Below, in pieces: positions 17,201 to 26,684 of a stretch of DNA of 64,000 bases; the stretch's first letter is position 1, and every line of letters begins with the position of its first letter. A model generated the notes under the pieces. It ran no database searches and was not told the origin of the DNA. It worked only from the letters and a program-made list of their open reading frames with translations. Origin of the DNA: Stutzerimonas azotifigens DSM 17556 (GTDB taxonomy: Bacteria > Pseudomonadota > Gammaproteobacteria > Pseudomonadales > Pseudomonadaceae). The stretch covers positions 1 through 64,000 of the forward strand of contig NZ_AUDU01000040.1 of the NCBI RefSeq assembly GCF_000425625.1. The letters run 5' to 3'. The translations under genes were made by a program, and so were the position numbers.

Positions 17201-17224
17201 GTAGGAGCGACCTTGGTCGCGAAC
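17201..17224 (+). repeat. REP-like word, GTAGGAGCGACCTTGGTCGC type
   Basis: It matches the same family as the pair at 46137-46203. The internal dyad GCGACC/GGTCGC forms a small stem. An inverted relative lies at 17394-17420. Confidence 0.7.
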
Positions 17225-17393
17225 GGATTCGGCGCACGGCATCACGGTAGCCGCGAGCCTGCGCGAATGGCGCACTATCACCGGCCGGGGCGAAGCGCTC
17301 GGGCCCGTTTCCCGACAAACACCACATACCGTGCCGGTATCGCTCCCGCCAAGGAACCTGAGGCGAGCGAGCATGCCATTGCGCGCTGTCGTT

Positions 17394-17420
17394 ATTCGCG
17401 GTCAAGCCCGCTCCCACAGG
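17394..17420 (-). repeat. REP-like word, inverted copy
   Basis: Read on the minus strand it begins CCTGTGGGAGCGGGCTTGAC and continues to a CGCGAAT end. This is a familiar Pseudomonas REP consensus, opposite in orientation to the copy at 17201. Confidence 0.7.
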
Positions 17421-17553
17421 ATTCTTCGCGGCATTGCGCTTCAGGTTCGGGTCCGCTCGCTGCCGTCCGCCGGACAACCAGGCTTGCGTTGAGTCAAGCC
17501 ATGCCGCGCGCCACTCTATATGCTGCTGGTCCAGCCACAGGAGGAGGAGTGCG

Positions 17554-18201
17554 ATGACCCAGACCCTGGCCGATATGCGCCGTGATTACACCCGTGACGG
17601 GCTCAGCGAGAGCAACGCGCCCGACGAGCCCTTCGCGCTGTTCCGGCGCTGGTTCGACGAGGCGGTCGAGACCGAGCGGCCGCCGGTGGAGCCGAACGCG
17701 ATGACCCTGGCCACGGTCGACGCCCAGGGGCGACCGCATTGCAGGGTGCTGCTGCTCAAGGGGCTGGACGAGCGAGGCTTCACCTTCTTCAGCAACTACC
17801 AGAGCGCCAAGGGCGAGCAGCTGCAGGCCTGTCCGTTCGCGGCCATGACCTTCTTCTGGCCCGGCCTGGAGCGCCAGGTGCGCATCGAGGGGCGTGTCGA
17901 ACGTGTCAGCGCGGCCGAGTCCGAGGCCTACTACCAGGTGCGCCCGTTGGGCAGCCGGCTGGGGGCCTGGGCGTCTCCGCAGAGCCGTCCGATTCGCGAC
18001 CGCGCCGAACTCGAGCAACTGCTGGCAGACACCGAGAGGCGCTTCCAGGGCGAGCCGCCGCACTGTCCGCCGCACTGGGGCGGCTATCGGCTGCTGCCCG
18101 AGCGCATGGAGTTCTGGCAGGGACGCTCCAGTCGTCTGCACGATCGGCTCAACTTTCGCTGGCAGGGTGACTGCTGGCTGCGCGAGCGGCTGGCGCCCTG
18201 A
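17554..18201 (+). CDS. pdxH: Pyridoxamine/pyridoxine 5'-phosphate oxidase
   Basis: 215 residues, the usual PdxH length. It is a cytoplasmic FMN enzyme that oxidises pyridoxine or pyridoxamine 5'-phosphate to pyridoxal 5'-phosphate, the last step of vitamin B6 salvage. Family segments in order are [36 protein letters not shown] (FMN phosphate binding), [30 protein letters not shown] and the C-terminal [13 protein letters not shown] with LRERLAP. The start at 17554 has AGGAGGAG upstream. It converges with a small membrane-protein gene, leaving 5 bases between them. Confidence 0.95.
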   Translation: MTQTLADMRRDYTRDGLSESNAPDEPFALFRRWFDEAVETERPPVEPNAMTLATVDAQGRPHCRVLLLKGLDERGFTFFSNYQSAKGEQLQACPFAAMTFFWPGLERQVRIEGRVERVSAAESEAYYQVRPLGSRLGAWASPQSRPIRDRAELEQLLADTERRFQGEPPHCPPHWGGYRLLPERMEFWQGRSSRLHDRLNFRWQGDCWLRERLAP

Positions 18202-18206
18202 GCCGC

Positions 18207-18467
18207 TCAGTTCGTCTCGCCCATGCTCTGTTCGGCGGACGGATATTCGCTGGCCCGTTGCTCCAGCCAGGCGGGCAGTTGGCGGCGGGGCACGCGTTGG
18301 GCGCGGGCCTCGGCCAGCCGTTCGAGCATCCAGGTCCGCTTGCCAGCATCGTTGCTGGCCATGGACAGGGCCAGGTCACGGTCCGCCCAGCGCCGGAAGC
18401 GGACGAACAGCCAGGCGTGGAACGCCAGGCCCGCCAGCGTGGTGACGACGACGATGAAATAGTCCAT
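18207..18467 (-). CDS. Small single-pass membrane protein of unknown function
   Basis: 86 residues. One N-terminal hydrophobic helix (about 3-25) is followed by a charged cytoplasmic tail rich in Arg and Glu, with RQLPAWLEQRASEYPSAEQ near the end. I do not recognise a named family. A small gene also lies beside pdxH in other pseudomonads as I recall, which supports it being real. Its 3' end converges on pdxH. Function unknown. Confidence 0.6.
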   Translation of the reverse strand: MDYFIVVVTTLAGLAFHAWLFVRFRRWADRDLALSMASNDAGKRTWMLERLAEARAQRVPRRQLPAWLEQRASEYPSAEQSMGETN

Positions 18468-18616
18468 GGGGTGCCCTGTGCGAACGGCTCGCGTAAAGTG
18501 GGAAGCGGAATCGGCATGCGAATGCTGAACCAGCCCGCGGCAGCTGCCAAGCGTCAGGTCGCCGCGTTCAACTGCCTCAGGCCCTCCCGGGCCTCAAGTT
18601 TTCGAGGGAAACCGCA

Positions 18617-19078
18617 ATGCGCAAATCTCTTCTACTGATGCCGATTGCCGTTGTCGCGCTGACGGCCGCCGGCTGCGCATCCAACCTGACCGGCGACACC
18701 TATTCGAGGGACGAGGCGCGCGCCGTCCAGACGGTGCGCTACGGCACCATCGAGTCGCTGCGTCCGGTGAAGATCGAAGGCACCAAGACCCCGATCGGCA
18801 CTGGCGCCGGGGCCGTGGTCGGCGGCATTGCGGGCAGCGGTGTCGGGGGCGGGCGCGGCAGCGCGGTGGCAGCCGTCATCGGTGCGGTGGCCGGCGGCAT
18901 GCTCGGTGCCGCGGCCGAAGAGGGTGTCACCCGGGCGCAGGGCGTCGAGGTGACCGTCCGCGAGGACGACGGCAACATCCGCGCCTACGTCCAGGAAGTC
19001 GAACCCAACCAGGTGTTCCGGGTCGGACAACGGGTCCGCATTCTGACGGTCAACGGTACCAGCCGCGTCGCCCCCTGA
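18617..19078 (+). CDS. Glycine-zipper 2TM outer-membrane lipoprotein, SlyB-like
   Basis: 153 residues. A lipoprotein signal with lipobox TAAGC acylates Cys20. A glycine-zipper region at about 62-100 (GTGAGAVVGG through GGMLGAAAEEG) can form a paired membrane helix. A small beta-rich C-terminal domain follows (VEVTVREDDGN through RVRILTVNG). This is the SlyB/PcpY layout of outer-membrane lipoproteins linked to envelope stress, often under PhoPQ control in enterics. No PhoP box was identified here. A strong terminator follows at 19113. Confidence 0.88.
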   Translation: MRKSLLLMPIAVVALTAAGCASNLTGDTYSRDEARAVQTVRYGTIESLRPVKIEGTKTPIGTGAGAVVGGIAGSGVGGGRGSAVAAVIGAVAGGMLGAAAEEGVTRAQGVEVTVREDDGNIRAYVQEVEPNQVFRVGQRVRILTVNGTSRVAP

Positions 19079-19112
19079 CGTGCTCGTTTTCCCTCCCCGG
19101 CCCTTGTAGAAG

Positions 19113-19156
19113 GCATGGCTCGCGGCTGCTGGCAGCGAGCCATGCTTTTGTTTTTC
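19113..19156 (+). terminator. Intrinsic terminator before the mnh operon
   Basis: An 11-base stem (GCATGGCTCGC with GCGAGCCATGC) around an 11-base loop is followed by TTTTGTTTTT. It ends the SlyB-like gene and insulates the mnh operon downstream. Confidence 0.92.
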
Positions 19157-19192
19157 AAAAAATCATCAGGGCATGACGCTGGGACCATTGAT

Positions 19193-19297
19193 ATGGATAA
19201 TCAGCGGCCATCACCGGCCCTTGTCAGGGCTATTGCAGAAATCCGACCCGTCGAGATTCTGCGCGTCATTCGTAACGCGGTGGCTTCAGGGGTTTAG
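19193..19297 (+). CDS. Possible 34-residue leader peptide upstream of mnhA
   Basis: A short reading frame starts at ATG 19193 and ends at TAG 19297, three bases before the mnhA ATG. The peptide (MDNQRPSPALVRAIAEIRPV...) is moderately basic and non-hydrophobic. No strong ribosome site precedes it. Its tight junction with mnhA would allow translational coupling, but it may be chance. Offered as a candidate only. Confidence 0.25.
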   Translation: MDNQRPSPALVRAIAEIRPVEILRVIRNAVASGV

Positions 19298-19300
19298 CAC

Positions 19301-22093
19301 ATGGCGCTAGCGTTGATCATTGCCTTGCCGTTTCTGGGCATCGTCCTGCCGCTGTGGCTCGAGCGCTACGGCCGCTCGGCCTGTGCGTTCGGCGCCGGCC
19401 TCGCGCCGCTCGCGGCGCTGGTGCTGCTGCTCTGGCAGCGTGAGCGCGTCTTCGCTGGCGAAGTGATCGTCGTCCGCCAGAGCTGGCTGCCGGAGCTCGG
19501 CCTTGACCTCAGCCTGCGCCTCGACGGCCTCGGCTTCCTGTTCGGCCTGCTGATTCTCGGCATCGGCCTGCTGGTCATCCTCTACGCCCGCTATTACCTC
19601 TCCAAGCAGGAGCCGACCGGTCGCTTCTACGGCTATTTCCTGCTGTTCATGGGCGCCATGCTCGGCGTCGTGCTATCGGAAAACCTGCTGCTGATGCTGA
19701 TGTTCTGGGAGCTGACGAGCCTGTCGTCGTTCCTGCTCATCGGCTTCTGGGGCTACCGCACGGATGCCCGCCAGGGCGCGCGCATGGCGCTGACCGTCAC
19801 CGGTGGCGGCGGCCTTGCCCTGCTTGCCGGCATCCTGCTGGTGGGGCACATCGTCGGCAGCTTCGAGCTGTCGGCGGTGCTCGCCGCCGGCGACACCATC
19901 CGCAACCACGCGCTCTACCCGCTGGCGCTGATCCTGGTGCTGCTGGGCGTGTTCACCAAGTCGGCGCAGTTCCCGTTCCACTTCTGGCTGCCGCAGGCGA
20001 TGGCCGCGCCGACGCCGGTTTCCGCCTTCCTGCATTCGGCCACCATGGTGAAGGCGGGGGTGTTCCTGCTCGCGCGCCTGTACCCGGCGCTGTCCGGCTC
20101 CGAGTGGTGGTTCTACCTGGTCAGCCTGACCGGCCTGACGACCCTGCTGATCGGCGCCTTCATGGCGCTGTTCCAGCACGACCTCAAGGGGCTGCTGGCC
20201 TATTCCACCATCAGTCACCTGGGCCTGATCACGCTGCTGTTCGGCCTGGATTCGCACCTCGGGGCGGTCGCGGCGATCTTCCACATCATCAACCACGCGA
20301 CCTTCAAGGCCTCGCTGTTCATGGCCGCCGGCATCATCGACCACGAGACCGGCACGCGCGACATGCGGCGGGTCAACGGCATGTGGAAGTACATGCCGCA
20401 CACCGCCGCGCTGGCCATGGTGGCCTCGCTGGCCATGGCCGGGGTGCCGCTGCTGAACGGCTTCCTGAGCAAGGAGATGTTCTTCGCCGAGACGCTCGAG
20501 CAGCACCTGCTGGGCAGTTTCTACTGGACCATTCCGGTCGCCGCGACCCTGGCGGGCGTGTTCTCGGTGGCCTATTCGCTGCGTTTCATCCATGACGTCT
20601 TCTTCAACGGCGACCCGATCGACCTGCCGAAATTCCCTCCGCACGAGCCGGCCCGGTACATGAAGATCCCGGTGGAGATCCTGGTGCTGCTCTGCCTGCT
20701 GGTCGGCATGCTGCCGGGCTATACGGTCGCGCCCCTGCTCGCCGCCGCCGTGAGCGCCAGCCTGGTCGGCAACGTCCCGGAGTACAGCCTGGCGATCTGG
20801 CACGGTTTCTCCCTGCCGTTGCTGATGAGCGTGGTCGCGCTGGTCGGCGGCATCCTCATCTATTCGCTGCGCAAGTTCCTGTTCCGCTGGTACGAGGGAC
20901 TGCCGGCGATTGACTCGCTGCTCACCTTCGACCAGGTCATCAAGGGCGTGATCCTCACCTCCGGGCGTCTCAACCGACTGCTTGAGAATGGTTCGCTGCA
21001 GCGCTACCTGGCGCTGATGCTCGGCAGCGTGCTGCTGACCGTGGTGGTCGCGCTGGTGCCGCTGAGCGAGCTCGGCGGGTCGGTGCCGCGCAGCCCGGTC
21101 GATGCCTATACGGTACTGGGCATGGCGATCCTGGCGGTGACCTCGGCGTTGACGGTGGTCTTCCATCGCCGCCGCATCGTCGCCCTTATGATCCTCAGCG
21201 GCGCCGGGCTCATGGTCGCGCTGGCATTCGCCCGTTTCTCCGCGCCCGACCTCGCGCTGACCCAGCTGTCGGTCGAGATGGTGACCATGATCCTGCTGGT
21301 GCTGGCGCTGTATTTCATGCCGGACCGCACCCCCGCCGAGTCCAGCAGCCTGCGCGGGACGCGCGACCTGGTGCTGGCCGGCGGCTGCGGGACGCTGGTA
21401 GCGCTGCTCGCCTATGCGGTGCTGACCCGTCCGTACGACAGCATCGCGTCCTTCTTCCTGGAAAACAGCCTGCCCGGCGGTGGCGGCACCAACGTGGTGA
21501 ACGTGATCCTGGTCGACTTCCGCGGCTTTGATACGCTGGGCGAGATCAGCGTGCTGGCGATCGCCGCGGTAGGAATCTTCGGGCTGCTGCACGGGCTGCG
21601 CCTGCCGCACCCGACGTTCGACTACTTCGGCAGGCCCTGGTCGGGCGACCGTCACCCGCTGATCCTCGCGGTGGTCTCGCGCGCGCTGCTGCCGCTCGCC
21701 CTGGTGGTCTCGGCGTTCATCTTCCTGCGCGGGCACAACCTGCCCGGCGGCGGCTTCATCGCCGGTCTGATCACCGCGGTGGCGCTGATCCTGCAGTACG
21801 TCTCGCTCGGGGTGCCCTGGAGCCAGGAGCGCCTGCCTTTCAGCTATCACGGCATGGCCGGCGCCGGGGTGATGATCGCTGGCCTGACGGGCCTTGGCAG
21901 CTGGGCGTTCGGCTATCCCTTCCTCACCTCGTCGTTCGGGCATTTCCATTTGCCGCTGGCCGGGGAGTTCGAGCTCGCCACCGCGATGCTGTTCGATCTG
22001 GGCGTGTTCCTGACCGTGGTCGGCGCGACCCTGATGATCCTCGCCAACATCGGTCATGTCAGCAAGGGCGAAGCCGGCCAGGAGGTGTTGTGA
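19301..22093 (+). CDS. mnhA: Na+(K+)/H+ antiporter Mnh/Sha subunit A-B fusion
   Basis: 930 residues, inner membrane, about 25 helices. Residues 1 to about 780 form the MnhA subunit, related to the NuoL proton-pumping subunit of complex I ([23 protein letters not shown], then the channel segment [15 protein letters not shown]). Residues from about 785 ([19 protein letters not shown]) to the end match MnhB, with [13 protein letters not shown]. The fusion is the usual form in Pseudomonas and Rhizobium. It is the first gene of the operon; each following start overlaps or closely follows the previous stop. It exchanges cytoplasmic Na+ or K+ for H+ for salt and pH tolerance. Confidence 0.95.
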   Translation: MALALIIALPFLGIVLPLWLERYGRSACAFGAGLAPLAALVLLLWQRERVFAGEVIVVRQSWLPELGLDLSLRLDGLGFLFGLLILGIGLLVILYARYYLSKQEPTGRFYGYFLLFMGAMLGVVLSENLLLMLMFWELTSLSSFLLIGFWGYRTDARQGARMALTVTGGGGLALLAGILLVGHIVGSFELSAVLAAGDTIRNHALYPLALILVLLGVFTKSAQFPFHFWLPQAMAAPTPVSAFLHSATMVKAGVFLLARLYPALSGSEWWFYLVSLTGLTTLLIGAFMALFQHDLKGLLAYSTISHLGLITLLFGLDSHLGAVAAIFHIINHATFKASLFMAAGIIDHETGTRDMRRVNGMWKYMPHTAALAMVASLAMAGVPLLNGFLSKEMFFAETLEQHLLGSFYWTIPVAATLAGVFSVAYSLRFIHDVFFNGDPIDLPKFPPHEPARYMKIPVEILVLLCLLVGMLPGYTVAPLLAAAVSASLVGNVPEYSLAIWHGFSLPLLMSVVALVGGILIYSLRKFLFRWYEGLPAIDSLLTFDQVIKGVILTSGRLNRLLENGSLQRYLALMLGSVLLTVVVALVPLSELGGSVPRSPVDAYTVLGMAILAVTSALTVVFHRRRIVALMILSGAGLMVALAFARFSAPDLALTQLSVEMVTMILLVLALYFMPDRTPAESSSLRGTRDLVLAGGCGTLVALLAYAVLTRPYDSIASFFLENSLPGGGGTNVVNVILVDFRGFDTLGEISVLAIAAVGIFGLLHGLRLPHPTFDYFGRPWSGDRHPLILAVVSRALLPLALVVSAFIFLRGHNLPGGGFIAGLITAVALILQYVSLGVPWSQERLPFSYHGMAGAGVMIAGLTGLGSWAFGYPFLTSSFGHFHLPLAGEFELATAMLFDLGVFLTVVGATLMILANIGHVSKGEAGQEVL

Positions 22094-22422
22094 TGGAGGC
22101 GTTATTCGCAATCACCCTCGGGATCATGGTGACCAGCGGCGTCTACCTGTTGCTGCGTGCGCGCGTGTTTCCGGTGGTCATGGGGCTCACGCTCATTTCC
22201 TATGCGGTAAACCTGTTCATCTTCAGCATGGGGCGCCTGGCGACCGGCGCGGTGGCGGTCGTCGGCCACAGCGAGCGCTACGGTGATCCGCTGCCCCAGG
22301 CGCTGGTGCTGACGGCGATCGTCATCGGCTTCGCCATGACCGCTTTCACCGTCGTGCTCGCGCTGCGCAGCATGGGGGAGGTCGGGACCGACCACGTCGA
22401 CGGGCAGGAGCCGACTGAATGA
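22093..22422 (+). CDS. mnhC: Antiporter Mnh/Sha subunit C
   Basis: 109 residues with three hydrophobic helices, homologous to the NuoK subunit of complex I. Typical segments are VYLLLRARVFPVVMGL and PLPQALVLTAIVIGFAMTAF. The ATG at 22093 sits 7 bases after AGGAGG and overlaps the mnhA stop; a GTG one codon earlier is the alternative but is only 4 bases from that site. Part of the multisubunit antiporter complex. Confidence 0.93.
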   Translation: MEALFAITLGIMVTSGVYLLLRARVFPVVMGLTLISYAVNLFIFSMGRLATGAVAVVGHSERYGDPLPQALVLTAIVIGFAMTAFTVVLALRSMGEVGTDHVDGQEPTE

Positions 22423-23921
22423 ACCACGCCTTGATCCTGCCGCTGTTGCTGCCGCTGTTCTTCGGCAGCGGGTTGTTGATCGCTCATCGTGCCAGCCCTG
22501 CCCTCAAGCGCTGGCTGTCCGTGCTCGCCACCTGGGCGCTGATGCCGCTGGCCGGGTGGCTGCTGGTTCTGGCCGGCGACGACCGCATTCACGTCTATGT
22601 GCTGGGCAACTGGCAGCCACCGTTCGGCATCGTGCTGATGCTCGATCGCCTGGGCGCGCTGATGCTTGCGGTCACTTCGGTGCTGGCCAGCGCGGCGGTG
22701 CTCTATGCCAGCCGCGGCGACGACGACCGCGGGCCGAATTTCCATGCGCTGTTCCAGTTCCAGCTACTGGGCATCAACGGGGCCTTCCTCACCGGCGACC
22801 TGTTCAACCTCTTCGTGTTCTTCGAGATTCTGCTGATCGCGTCCTATGCCCTGCTGCTGCACGGACAGGGACCGGGGCGCGCGCGGGCGGGGCTGCACTA
22901 CGTGGTGCTCAACCTGGTCGGTTCCTCGCTGTTCCTGATCGCTGCGGCCATTCTCTACGGACTCACCGGGACGCTGAACATGGCCGACCTCGGCGTCCGG
23001 GTCGCCGCCGCCGAGCCCTCGGAGGCCCCGCTGCTGGCGGCCGCCGGATTCCTGCTGCTGGTGGTGTTCGGCCTGAAGGCCGCGATCCTGCCGCTGCACC
23101 TGTGGCTGCCGCGTGCCTACGCCTCGGCGACCGCGCCGGTGGCCGCTCTGTTCGCGATCATGACCAAGGTCGGGCTGTACGCCATCGTGCGGGTGTTCAG
23201 CCTGGTCTACGGCGATGCGGCGGGCACGCTGGCCGGCATGATCGAGGCCTGGCTGTGGCCCCTGGCGATGCTGACCCTGGCGTTCGGCGTGTTCGGCGCC
23301 CTGGCCGCCAAGGAGCTGCAGTTGCTGATGGCGCACCTGGTGGTGGTCTCGGTCGGCACGCTGCTGGCCGGTATCGCTCTGGGCAGCGAACAGGGGCTGT
23401 CGGCCGCCCTCTATTACCTGCTGCACAGTACGCTGATCAGCGGGGCGCTGTTCCTGCTGGCCGATCTCATCGTGCGCCAGCGCGGCGAGGTGGAAGGCCG
23501 CCTGGTGGTGTCGCCGGCCCTGCGGCAGCCCCTTCTGCTCGGCGCGATGTTCTTCTTCGGCGCGATCTCGGTCGCCGGGCTGCCGCCGCTGTCCGGTTTC
23601 CTCGGCAAGGTCATGCTGCTGCGTGCGGTCGGGCCCGGCGAGCAGGCGCTGGCGCTGTGGCCGGTGGTACTGATCGGGGGCCTGGGCATGGTCGTCGCGC
23701 TGAGCCGCGCAGGCAGTCTGCTGTTCTGGCGGGCCACCGACGAGGCGCCGCTGCGCGAGAGGGCCGACGGCGTGCGGCTGCTCGCCTGCGTCTGGCTGCT
23801 GGCGGGCAGCCTGGTGCTGGTCGTCGCGGCGCAGCCGATCCAGGCCTACGTCCAGGCGGCCGCGGCGCAGGTGCACCAGCTCGGCCCCTATTTCGACATC
23901 GTCCGCGGAGGTGCCCGATGA
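22419..23921 (+). CDS. mnhD: Antiporter Mnh/Sha subunit D
   Basis: 500 residues, about 14 membrane helices, homologous to the NuoM/N proton-translocating subunits. Key segments are GDLFNLFVFFEILLIASYALL, with the conserved Glu, and the channel segment KAAILPLHLWLPRAYASATAPVAAL with Lys and His. ATGA overlap with mnhC shows translational coupling. With subunit A it forms the likely ion pathway of the complex. Confidence 0.95.
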   Translation: MNHALILPLLLPLFFGSGLLIAHRASPALKRWLSVLATWALMPLAGWLLVLAGDDRIHVYVLGNWQPPFGIVLMLDRLGALMLAVTSVLASAAVLYASRGDDDRGPNFHALFQFQLLGINGAFLTGDLFNLFVFFEILLIASYALLLHGQGPGRARAGLHYVVLNLVGSSLFLIAAAILYGLTGTLNMADLGVRVAAAEPSEAPLLAAAGFLLLVVFGLKAAILPLHLWLPRAYASATAPVAALFAIMTKVGLYAIVRVFSLVYGDAAGTLAGMIEAWLWPLAMLTLAFGVFGALAAKELQLLMAHLVVVSVGTLLAGIALGSEQGLSAALYYLLHSTLISGALFLLADLIVRQRGEVEGRLVVSPALRQPLLLGAMFFFGAISVAGLPPLSGFLGKVMLLRAVGPGEQALALWPVVLIGGLGMVVALSRAGSLLFWRATDEAPLRERADGVRLLACVWLLAGSLVLVVAAQPIQAYVQAAAAQVHQLGPYFDIVRGGAR

Positions 23922-24418
23922 TCCGCCGATGGCTGCCGCATCCGGCATTGAGCGTGGCGCTGGCCGGGCTCTGGTTGCTGCTCAACAACACCCTGGCGCC
24001 CGGGCATGTGCTGCTCGGCGCCTTCCTCGGCTGGGGCATCCCGCTGCTGGTCGGCCCCTTCGTCATGCCCGTGCCGCGGGTGCGCCGTCCGCTGCTGCTG
24101 GTGCGCTTCCTGCTGCGCGTGATCCTCGACATCGTGGTGGCCAACCTGCATGTCGCACGCTTGGTGCTGGGGCCGAAGGGGCGCCTGAGCCCGGCCTTCG
24201 TCGAGGTGCCGGTGCGGATTGACGACGAGTTCGTGCTCACGGCCCTCACCAGCATCATTTCGCTCACGCCCGGCACCGTATCGGCCTCGCTCAGCGAGGA
24301 CCGCCGTACTCTGCTGGTGCATGCGCTCGATGCGCCGGATGCGGAGGCGCTGGTGGCCGAGATACGCACCCGTTACGAGACGCCGCTGCTGGAGATATTC
24401 GAATGCTCGAATACGTGA
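23918..24418 (+). CDS. mnhE: Antiporter Mnh/Sha subunit E
   Basis: 166 residues. Two N-terminal hydrophobic hairpins (about 10-45 and 58-80) are followed by a soluble C-terminal domain with the family segment SIISLTPGTVSASLSEDRRTLLVHALD. The subunit is required for complex assembly in other bacteria and has no complex I counterpart. It overlaps mnhD by 4 bases and mnhF by 16 bases. Confidence 0.93.
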   Translation: MIRRWLPHPALSVALAGLWLLLNNTLAPGHVLLGAFLGWGIPLLVGPFVMPVPRVRRPLLLVRFLLRVILDIVVANLHVARLVLGPKGRLSPAFVEVPVRIDDEFVLTALTSIISLTPGTVSASLSEDRRTLLVHALDAPDAEALVAEIRTRYETPLLEIFECSNT

Positions 24419-24672
24419 TTCCGTTCTGCATGGCCGTCATGGGCGTCGCCGCGACCCTCAACGTCGTCCGCCTCATCCAGGGGCCCTCGATGCCCGACCG
24501 GGTGCTGGCGCTGGACACCTTCTACATCAACGCGCTCGCCGTGATCGTGCTGTTCGGCATCTGGCTGAACACCGACCTGTTCTTCGAGGCCGCATTGCTC
24601 ATCGCGGTGATGGGCTTCGTCGGCACCGTGGCGGTCGCCAAGCACCTGCTCAACGGCGACATCATCGACTGA
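24403..24672 (+). CDS. mnhF: Antiporter Mnh/Sha subunit F
   Basis: 89 residues with three helices. The family signature RLIQGPSMPDRVLALDT is at about 24-40, with the conserved Pro-Asp-Arg thought to matter for ion translocation. The C terminus (GTVAVAKHLLNGDIID) is also typical. Its start lies within the last codons of mnhE, implying coupled translation. Confidence 0.94.
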   Translation: MLEYVIPFCMAVMGVAATLNVVRLIQGPSMPDRVLALDTFYINALAVIVLFGIWLNTDLFFEAALLIAVMGFVGTVAVAKHLLNGDIID

Positions 24673-24682
24673 GGTAGACACC

Positions 24683-25012
24683 ATGCCGCTCTGGCTCGAA
24701 GCCGTCATCTGTGTCCTGCTCGTGCTCGGCAGCCTGTTCGCGCTGGTCGGCGCCATAGGCCTGTACCGTCTGCCGGACTTCTTCACCCGCCTGCACGGTC
24801 CGACCAAGGCGACCACGCTGGGGGTCGGTGGCGTGGTGCTCGGCTCGATGCTGTTCTTCAGCAGCCAGGGCGAGGGTGGCAGCCTGCACGAGATCCTCGT
24901 CATGCTGTTCCTCTTCATCACCGCTCCGGTCAGCGCCCACATGCTGGCCAAGGCCGCCCTGCAGGAGCGCCTGCCGGTCATTCCCAAGACCCGCGGCAAG
25001 CCCTGGGACTGA
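24683..25012 (+). CDS. mnhG: Antiporter Mnh/Sha subunit G
   Basis: 109 residues with three helices. Family motifs include GLYRLPDFFTRLHGPTKATTLG and PVSAHMLAKAAL. It follows mnhF by 10 bases and is the last gene of the A-G cluster, completing the complex. The organism therefore encodes every expected component of a group 1 Mrp-type antiporter, with A and B fused. A 95-base gap then precedes the DMT transporter. Confidence 0.94.
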   Translation: MPLWLEAVICVLLVLGSLFALVGAIGLYRLPDFFTRLHGPTKATTLGVGGVVLGSMLFFSSQGEGGSLHEILVMLFLFITAPVSAHMLAKAALQERLPVIPKTRGKPWD

Positions 25013-25107
25013 CAGCGCCGACAGGCACAGTTCTGCGTCCCTCCTGTATCTGTGCCGGCCCCTGGCCGGAGACTAGACTCCGGTCCTTTTGCCGGGAGTG
25101 ATGGTGA

Positions 25108-26016
25108 ATGGAGCGGCTCAAGACCGGCGCGATCGGTTGCCTGGTGCTGGCCATGGCGCTGTGGGGCAGCGCCTTCATCGGGCTGAAAATCGCCTTCGAG
25201 GAACTGCCGCCGCTGTGGGTCATCTTCGGCCGCATGGCACTGGGCAGCCTGGTGTTCGTGCTGGCCTGGCGCTGGCGGGGGCGCTGGGAGTACCGGCGGG
25301 GCGACTGGAAGTATCTGATCGGCCTGGCGGTCTGCGAGCCGTGCCTCTATTTCGTCTTCGAAGCGCTGGCGCTGGAGCGTACCAGTGCCTCGCAGGCCGG
25401 AATGATCACCGCGCTGCTACCGCTGATGGTGGCAGTGGGTGCGTTCTTCGTGCTCGGCGAGCGGGTCGGCAAGGTGACCTGGGCCGGCTTCCTGCTGGCG
25501 CTGCTGGGGGCGGTATGGCTGAGCCTCGCCGGCGAGGCCAGCGAGCAGGCGCCGGCGCCGTTGCTGGGCAACTTCCTCGAATTCCTGGCGATGGTCAGCG
25601 CCACCGGCTACATGCTCATCGTCAAGCGCCTCGCCAGCCGCTACTCGGCCTTCCTGCTGACGGCGATGCAGGCCTGGACCGGTGCGCTGTTCTTCCTGCC
25701 GCTCGCCCTGGTGTTCGAACCGCTGCCGGCGGACGTCAGCCTCCGCGGATGGCTGACGGTGGCCTACCTGGGCGTGGTGGTGACGGTCGGCGCCTACGGG
25801 TTGTACAACTACGGGCTGTCGCTGATGCCGGCCAGCCAGGCGTCCGGCTTCATCAATCTGATACCGGTGTTCACCCTGCTGTTCGCCGCGCTGTTGCTCG
25901 GCGAGCGGCTCAACGCCCCTCAACTGTGTGCCGCCGGCCTGGTGTTCCTCGGTGTGCTGCTCAGTCAGTGGAAGGGCAGGGTGGAGGCGCCGCCGGCCTC
26001 GGCGACCCTCGACTGA
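25108..26016 (+). CDS. DMT-superfamily (EamA) transporter
   Basis: 302-residue inner-membrane protein with ten predicted helices in two EamA repeats; the first opens with LVLAMALWGSAFIGLK and the second with MVSATGYMLIVKRLA. The conserved end of each repeat (ALLPLMVAVGAFFVLGERV, NLIPVFTLLFAALLLGERL) carries the GER motif. It is probably a metabolite or amino-acid exporter with unknown substrate. It lies 95 bases after mnhG with its own likely promoter, and converges on the following lipoprotein gene. Confidence 0.87.
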   Translation: MERLKTGAIGCLVLAMALWGSAFIGLKIAFEELPPLWVIFGRMALGSLVFVLAWRWRGRWEYRRGDWKYLIGLAVCEPCLYFVFEALALERTSASQAGMITALLPLMVAVGAFFVLGERVGKVTWAGFLLALLGAVWLSLAGEASEQAPAPLLGNFLEFLAMVSATGYMLIVKRLASRYSAFLLTAMQAWTGALFFLPLALVFEPLPADVSLRGWLTVAYLGVVVTVGAYGLYNYGLSLMPASQASGFINLIPVFTLLFAALLLGERLNAPQLCAAGLVFLGVLLSQWKGRVEAPPASATLD

Positions 26017-26024
26017 CGAGCGCT

Positions 26025-26684
26025 TCAGCGGCGCGCGCCGCCGAAGTACGCGCAGCCGCGCAGTCGTTCGCTGCCGACCCGCAGCTCGGCGGTCAGCGAC
26101 GTGACCAGGCGCGCCGATTCACAGCGCGCAGGGCGGACCCAGGCCTCGAAATGCTGGCCGTCGGCCTCGCTGCTGAGCCCGAGCGTGCCGTCCGGCAGCT
26201 GTTCCTCGAGATAGGGCAGTACCACCGGCGCGCTGCCTTCGCGCTCGAGCGCCATGCCGTCGGCGGTCACCGTCAACAGCCAGCCGGGCTGCTGGCCGCC
26301 GGCACGCATCACCAGGCGGGGGAAGAGGGGATCGCTGCAGACGGTATCGCCGTTCTCCAGGCGATAGAGGTGCGAGGGGCTGAACCGCCCGGATTCGAAG
26401 GTGCCGTTGCGCGCGCTGAGCGTGCCGCGCAGGTCGGCGTAAACGGGGCCGGCGGCCGCCAGGCGGCGTGCCTGGGGGAAGAGGTCGAGCGCCGGGGCGT
26501 CATCCAGGGTCAGGCGGGTGGTCTTGCCGCAGGGTTGCAGGTACCAGTTTCCGTCGATGGCCAGCAGCTGCCCCTGCAGGCGTTCGCCGGGCGGCGGCTT
26601 GGCGCCTTCCGGCATCCTCGTCTGGCAGCCGGCGCCGAGCAGGAGCAGCCCGAGCAGGCCGGCCAGGGGCAGTGCGCGGTTCAC
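26025..26684 (-). CDS. Putative lipoprotein of unknown function (COG3650-like)
   Basis: 219 residues with a lipoprotein signal (LLLLGAGC) acylating Cys20. The rest is beta-rich with paired repeats around GNWYLQPCGKTTRLTLDD and a C-terminal RLRGCAYFGG segment. The latter recalls COG3650-type lipoproteins, whose biochemical role is not known. Four cysteines remain in the mature part and may form disulfides. It overlaps the DUF3108 gene by 4 bases, so the two are co-translated and probably act in the same envelope process. Confidence 0.65.
   Translation of the reverse strand: MNRALPLAGLLGLLLLGAGCQTRMPEGAKPPPGERLQGQLLAIDGNWYLQPCGKTTRLTLDDAPALDLFPQARRLAAAGPVYADLRGTLSARNGTFESGRFSPSHLYRLENGDTVCSDPLFPRLVMRAGGQQPGWLLTVTADGMALEREGSAPVVLPYLEEQLPDGTLGLSSEADGQHFEAWVRPARCESARLVTSLTAELRVGSERLRGCAYFGGARR

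Larger units (their letters stand above)
17020..17553. other. 534-base intergenic region with palindromes
   Basis: No credible gene is visible. The stretch holds a strong hairpin (17140-17161) and two REP-like words in opposite orientation (17201-17224 and 17394-17420). The last 60 bases should contain the pdxH promoter; AGGAGGAG precedes its start. Confidence 0.7.

Noticed and set aside
19115-19192. A longer form of the small frame before mnhA starting at 19115
   Set aside because: Its first part lies inside the terminator hairpin, so it is not a credible coding start.
19673-22111. An 812-codon minus-strand frame opposite mnhA
   Set aside because: It mirrors mnhA codon structure and gives a low-complexity Gln/His/Arg-rich product. 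mnhA itself is unmistakable.
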